From contig JALRDC010000078.1 of NCBI GenBank assembly GCA_023262245.1, positions 1 to 10,382 on the forward strand: DNA of 10,382 bases, in the 5' to 3' direction. This DNA is from Flavobacteriaceae bacterium. Lineage in GTDB: Bacteria; Bacteroidota; Bacteroidia; Flavobacteriales; Flavobacteriaceae. The notes under the pieces were generated by a model. It was not told the DNA's origin. It was given only the letters and a program-made list of their open reading frames with translations, and did no database searches. The stretch's first letter is position 1; the number at the start of each line of letters is the position of its first letter. The position numbers and the translations under genes were made by a program. This document shows, piece by piece, positions 7,957 through 10,382 of the stretch.

Positions 7957-7967
7957 GAAACTGTTTC
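7957..7967 (+). repeat. Short palindrome GAAAC-T-GTTTC touching the bshC start codon
   Basis: Five-base arms GAAAC and GTTTC are perfectly complementary around one central base, and the repeat ends immediately before the ATG at 7968. It lies just after the candidate -7 element, so it would overlap the transcription start or the short leader. A related pattern, TTTC-TGTT-GAAA, is at 7906-7917 in the same intergenic region. It could be an operator, but an 11-base palindrome in AT-rich DNA can arise by chance. Confidence 0.3.
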
Positions 7968-9572
7968 ATGCGCATAAAACATATTCCTTTTCAAGATACA
8001 GGTCGGTTTTCACAACTGATTTGCGATTATTTAAATGAGGATGGTAGATTGCAAACTTCTTATGGCTACTACCCGAGTTTAAAAAACCTTAAGGAACAAA
8101 TGGAACTTAAAAAACGGCTTTACCCAAAAAAAAACCGTTCAATTTTAGTTGAAGTTTTACAGAAACAATACAAAAACATAGAGACCGATATTTCTGTAGA
8201 AAAAAACCTTGAACTTTTAGCTCAGGACAATACTTTTACTGTTACTACAGGACATCAACTTTGTTTGATGACGGGTCCCTTATATTTCATTTACAAAATC
8301 GTAAGTACGATCAACCTTTGCAAACAGTTAAAGGAAGCCTTTCCCAAGTGCAATTTTGTACCTGTTTATTGGATGGCTAGTGAGGATCACGATTTTGAAG
8401 AGATCAGTAGTTTTAGATTTCAAGATAAGAGCATCCGATGGAATCGGGAGCCTGCGGGTACTGTTGGCACTCTTCCTTTAGATGATTTACAGACGGTTCT
8501 TGATATTTTCGAAACCCATTTAGGTAACCAAGCAGAGGCTTTAAGTGTAAAAAACCTGATTCAAAAGTCATATCGCAATGCTACTGATTTATCGGAAGCA
8601 ACTTTCAAGTTGGTGAATTCGCTCTTTTCTTCGGAGGGTCTAGTAGTAATTGAACCCCAAAACAAGCAATTGAAAACACTTTTTAGCCCTGTTGTAAAAG
8701 AAGAGTTGAGAACACAACAATCATTTAGAAGTGTCCAAGAGCAAATCGAGATTCTTAAAAGGGATTATGACAGCAGTTATACTCCCCAAGTTAATCCGAG
8801 AGAAATCAATCTTTTCTTTTTAGGCACTGAAGGAAGATATAGAATTGAGCAAGATGGGGAAGATTTTAAACTCAATGGGACTGAAAAGCGATTTAGCAAA
8901 AAAGAATTATATGAAATTTTGGAGGAAGATCCTGAAAAATTTTCTCCAAATGTAATCCTCAGACCTATATATCAAGAGCTTTTATTACCTAACCTTTGTT
9001 ATGTAGGAGGTGGGGGAGAAATAGCCTATTGGTTTCAGCTTAAAACAAATTTTGATCGGTTAAAAATTCCTTTTCCCATTTTATTGGTTCGAAATTCAGC
9101 ACTGATTTACAGTGAAAAAAATGCTAGAAAAATTATCAAGCTGAACTTAGAGAGTTCAGATCTGTTTTTAAAGCGAAACGATTTAATTAATAAGAAAATT
9201 AGACAAATCAGTAATATTGATTTGGATCTGAAAAACTTAAAGGAACAACTAAAAGAACAATTTAAACACCTTCAGACTTTAGTAGACCAAACAGATCAAT
9301 CCTTTAAGGGAGCAGTAAATGCTCAGGAAAAGAAACAAATGAAAGGAATTGATTATTTAGAAAAACGCTTATTAAAAGCGCAGAAGCGTGTACTTTCAGA
9401 TCATGTTAGGCGTTTGGTACTTCTTCATGAGCAGTTATTTCCTAATGATCAGCTTCAAGAGCGGTGTTTGAATTTCGTGAGTTTTTATTTAGAAATGGGT
9501 GAGGCATTTATCCCCAACTTATTAAAATCCCTTGATCCCTTGAACCCTCATTTTACACTTATTGAATATTAA
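7968..9572 (+). CDS. bshC: Bacillithiol biosynthesis cysteine-adding enzyme BshC
   Basis: A 534-residue cytosolic protein of normal family length. By family knowledge BshC is the putative ligase that adds cysteine to glucosaminyl-malate, the last step of bacillithiol synthesis after BshA and BshB; neither of those genes is in the window. Recognisable blocks are TTGHQ at 93-97 with MTGPLYFIYK at 101-110 (nucleotide-binding-like N-terminal part), VPVYWMASEDHDFEEI at 131-146, LRPIYQELLLPN at 331-342, and YVGGGGEIAYW at 345-355. A charged, leucine-rich stretch at about 405-480 (IRQISNIDLDLKNL onward) fits the family's helical coiled coil. The next gene is guaA, 64 bases downstream. The ATG at 7968 is supported by the conserved-looking N terminus MRIKHIPFQDTGRFS and by the promoter-like element just upstream. 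No terminator is visible after the gene, so partial read-through into guaA is possible. Confidence 0.95.
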   Translation: MRIKHIPFQDTGRFSQLICDYLNEDGRLQTSYGYYPSLKNLKEQMELKKRLYPKKNRSILVEVLQKQYKNIETDISVEKNLELLAQDNTFTVTTGHQLCLMTGPLYFIYKIVSTINLCKQLKEAFPKCNFVPVYWMASEDHDFEEISSFRFQDKSIRWNREPAGTVGTLPLDDLQTVLDIFETHLGNQAEALSVKNLIQKSYRNATDLSEATFKLVNSLFSSEGLVVIEPQNKQLKTLFSPVVKEELRTQQSFRSVQEQIEILKRDYDSSYTPQVNPREINLFFLGTEGRYRIEQDGEDFKLNGTEKRFSKKELYEILEEDPEKFSPNVILRPIYQELLLPNLCYVGGGGEIAYWFQLKTNFDRLKIPFPILLVRNSALIYSEKNARKIIKLNLESSDLFLKRNDLINKKIRQISNIDLDLKNLKEQLKEQFKHLQTLVDQTDQSFKGAVNAQEKKQMKGIDYLEKRLLKAQKRVLSDHVRRLVLLHEQLFPNDQLQERCLNFVSFYLEMGEAFIPNLLKSLDPLNPHFTLIEY

Positions 9573-9581
9573 CAATTTCTG

Positions 9582-9624
9582 TGGATTAAATTTATTATAG
9601 TTTTTTTCAGCCTTGGATTAAATT
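9582..9624 (+). repeat. 11-base direct repeat TGGATTAAATT upstream of guaA
   Basis: Two identical copies lie at 9582-9592 and 9614-9624, with start points 32 bases apart, about three turns of the helix. They occupy most of the 64-base spacer between bshC and guaA, and the second copy abuts the candidate guaA -7 element. The placement suits a pair of regulator-binding sites, but the function is inferred only. The T-run at 9601-9607 between the copies has no stem before it and does not make a convincing terminator. Confidence 0.45.
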
Positions 9625-9625
9625 G

Positions 9626-9633
9626 TATTTTTG
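9626..9633 (+). promoter_or_regulatory. Candidate -7 element for guaA
   Basis: TATTTTTG is a full match to the Bacteroidota -7 consensus TAnnTTTG. About 19 bases upstream is a T-run rather than a clear TTG. Only three bases separate the element from the guaA ATG at 9637, so transcription would be expected to begin at or about the start codon, giving a leaderless or nearly leaderless message. Alternatively the match is fortuitous and guaA is read from the bshC promoter. Confidence 0.42.
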
Positions 9634-9636
9634 CTC

Positions 9637-10382
9637 ATGCAAGAAAAGGTACTTATTCTAGATTTTGGATCTCAGTACACCCAATTAATCGCCCGCCGTG
9701 TTCGCGAGCTTTTTATTTACTGTGAAATCCATCCATACAATAATCCCCCAAGTGATATTTCTACATTCAAAGCGGTCATCCTTTCTGGATCCCCTTTTTC
9801 GGTTCGAGCAGTGGATGCACCCCATCCAAATTTGGATCTTGTAAAAGGGAAAGTTCCCTTGTTAGGGATTTGTTATGGGGCTCAATATTTAGCACATTTC
9901 TTTGGTGGAGAAGTAAGCCCTTCCAATACTCGAGAGTACGGAAGAGCCAACCTGTCTTCTTTTAAAGAAAACGACCCTTTCTTTAAAGGAGTTTCAGCAA
10001 ACAGTCAAGTGTGGATGAGCCATGCAGATACAATCTTGAATTTACCCACGGGTGCTGAGTGCCTTGGGAGTACAGAAGATGTCGTAAATGCGGCTTATAA
10101 AATTACAGATGAGCAGACCTACGCCATACAATTTCACCCAGAAGTATACCATTCTTCGGACGGGAAACAAATTTTAGAAAACTTTTTAGTCCATATAGCA
10201 GGAGTGAAACAAGAGTGGACACCAGATTCTTTTGTGGACATGACCTTAAAACAGCTAAAAGAAAAAGTGGGAGAGGATCAGGTTATTCTTGGACTTTCTG
10301 GAGGTGTAGATTCTTCTGTCGCAGCCCTATTATTACACAAAGCCATAGGGACCCAGTTGAATTGTATTTTCGTAAACAATGG
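9637..10382 (+). CDS. guaA: GMP synthase (glutamine-hydrolysing) GuaA, N-terminal part (partial)
   Basis: The first 248 codons of a gene that runs off the window; the full family protein is about 510 residues. GuaA makes GMP from XMP, ATP and glutamine, the last step of guanine nucleotide synthesis in the cytosol. The class I glutamine amidotransferase domain (about 1-190) starts with VLILDFGSQYTQLIARRVRE. Its catalytic triad is visible as Cys79 in GICYGAQ plus His167 and Glu169 in QFHPEV. SGSPFSV at 50-56 is the usual SGSP loop. The ATP-pyrophosphatase domain then begins, with the P-loop-like GLSGGVDSS at 219-227. There is no frameshift up to the window edge. The start is fixed by the conserved N terminus, since the next Met is at residue 127. 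The dimerisation domain lies beyond the window. Confidence 0.97.
   Translation, partial: MQEKVLILDFGSQYTQLIARRVRELFIYCEIHPYNNPPSDISTFKAVILSGSPFSVRAVDAPHPNLDLVKGKVPLLGICYGAQYLAHFFGGEVSPSNTREYGRANLSSFKENDPFFKGVSANSQVWMSHADTILNLPTGAECLGSTEDVVNAAYKITDEQTYAIQFHPEVYHSSDGKQILENFLVHIAGVKQEWTPDSFVDMTLKQLKEKVGEDQVILGLSGGVDSSVAALLLHKAIGTQLNCIFVNN

Noticed and set aside
9598..9610. T-run after bshC as an intrinsic terminator
   Set aside because: No GC-containing stem precedes it; only AT-rich direct repeats flank it.
1..10382. Mobile element, CRISPR array, phage or defence island
   Set aside because: No transposase, integrase, repeat-spacer array, tRNA-associated boundary or defence-type protein is visible. 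Gene content is housekeeping and envelope genes with uniform AT-rich composition.

Overview
The window looks like an ordinary stretch of chromosome from a member of Bacteroidota, most likely class Flavobacteriia. The evidence is an AT-rich sequence, all seven visible stop codons being TAA, ATG starts with almost no Shine-Dalgarno sequences, TAnnTTTG-like promoter elements, and proteins typical of that class (a bacillithiol enzyme BshC next to GuaA, a roughly 810-residue secreted M14 peptidase, a lipoprotein with LVIVD-type repeats). Genus cannot be assigned by eye. Coding density is very high and no gap exceeds 100 bases. I see no tRNA, rRNA, CRISPR array, insertion sequence or phage gene.

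Layout. (1) Bases 2-4090, plus strand: a tight run of four genes: the 3' end of ftsY, a membrane-anchored alpha/beta hydrolase, an amidase with a lipoprotein-type signal, and rimO. Gaps are 14, 3 and 4 bases, so one transcript is likely. Two housekeeping functions (membrane targeting of ribosomes and modification of ribosomal protein S12) flank two envelope hydrolases of unknown substrate. (2) Bases 4093-7878, minus strand: a secreted M14-family zinc carboxypeptidase with a C-terminal amidotransferase-like domain, followed 57 bases downstream by a lipoprotein with LVIVD-type repeats. This pair converges on rimO with only two bases between the stop codons. (3) Bases 7879-7967: an 89-base divergent promoter region. 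(4) Bases 7968-10382, plus strand: bshC (bacillithiol synthesis), a 64-base spacer with an 11-base direct repeat and a perfect -7-type element three bases before the next start, then guaA (GMP synthase), cut off by the window end.

The genes do not form one pathway. They combine housekeeping functions (FtsY, RimO, GuaA), thiol metabolism (BshC) and periplasmic or surface hydrolases. I found no convincing sign of an undescribed system. The points most worth checking are the guaA promoter geometry (possible leaderless mRNA), the direct repeat beside it, the palindrome touching the bshC start codon, an inverted repeat over the lipoprotein start, a CxxC motif in the amidase, and the two uncharacterised hydrolases between ftsY and rimO.
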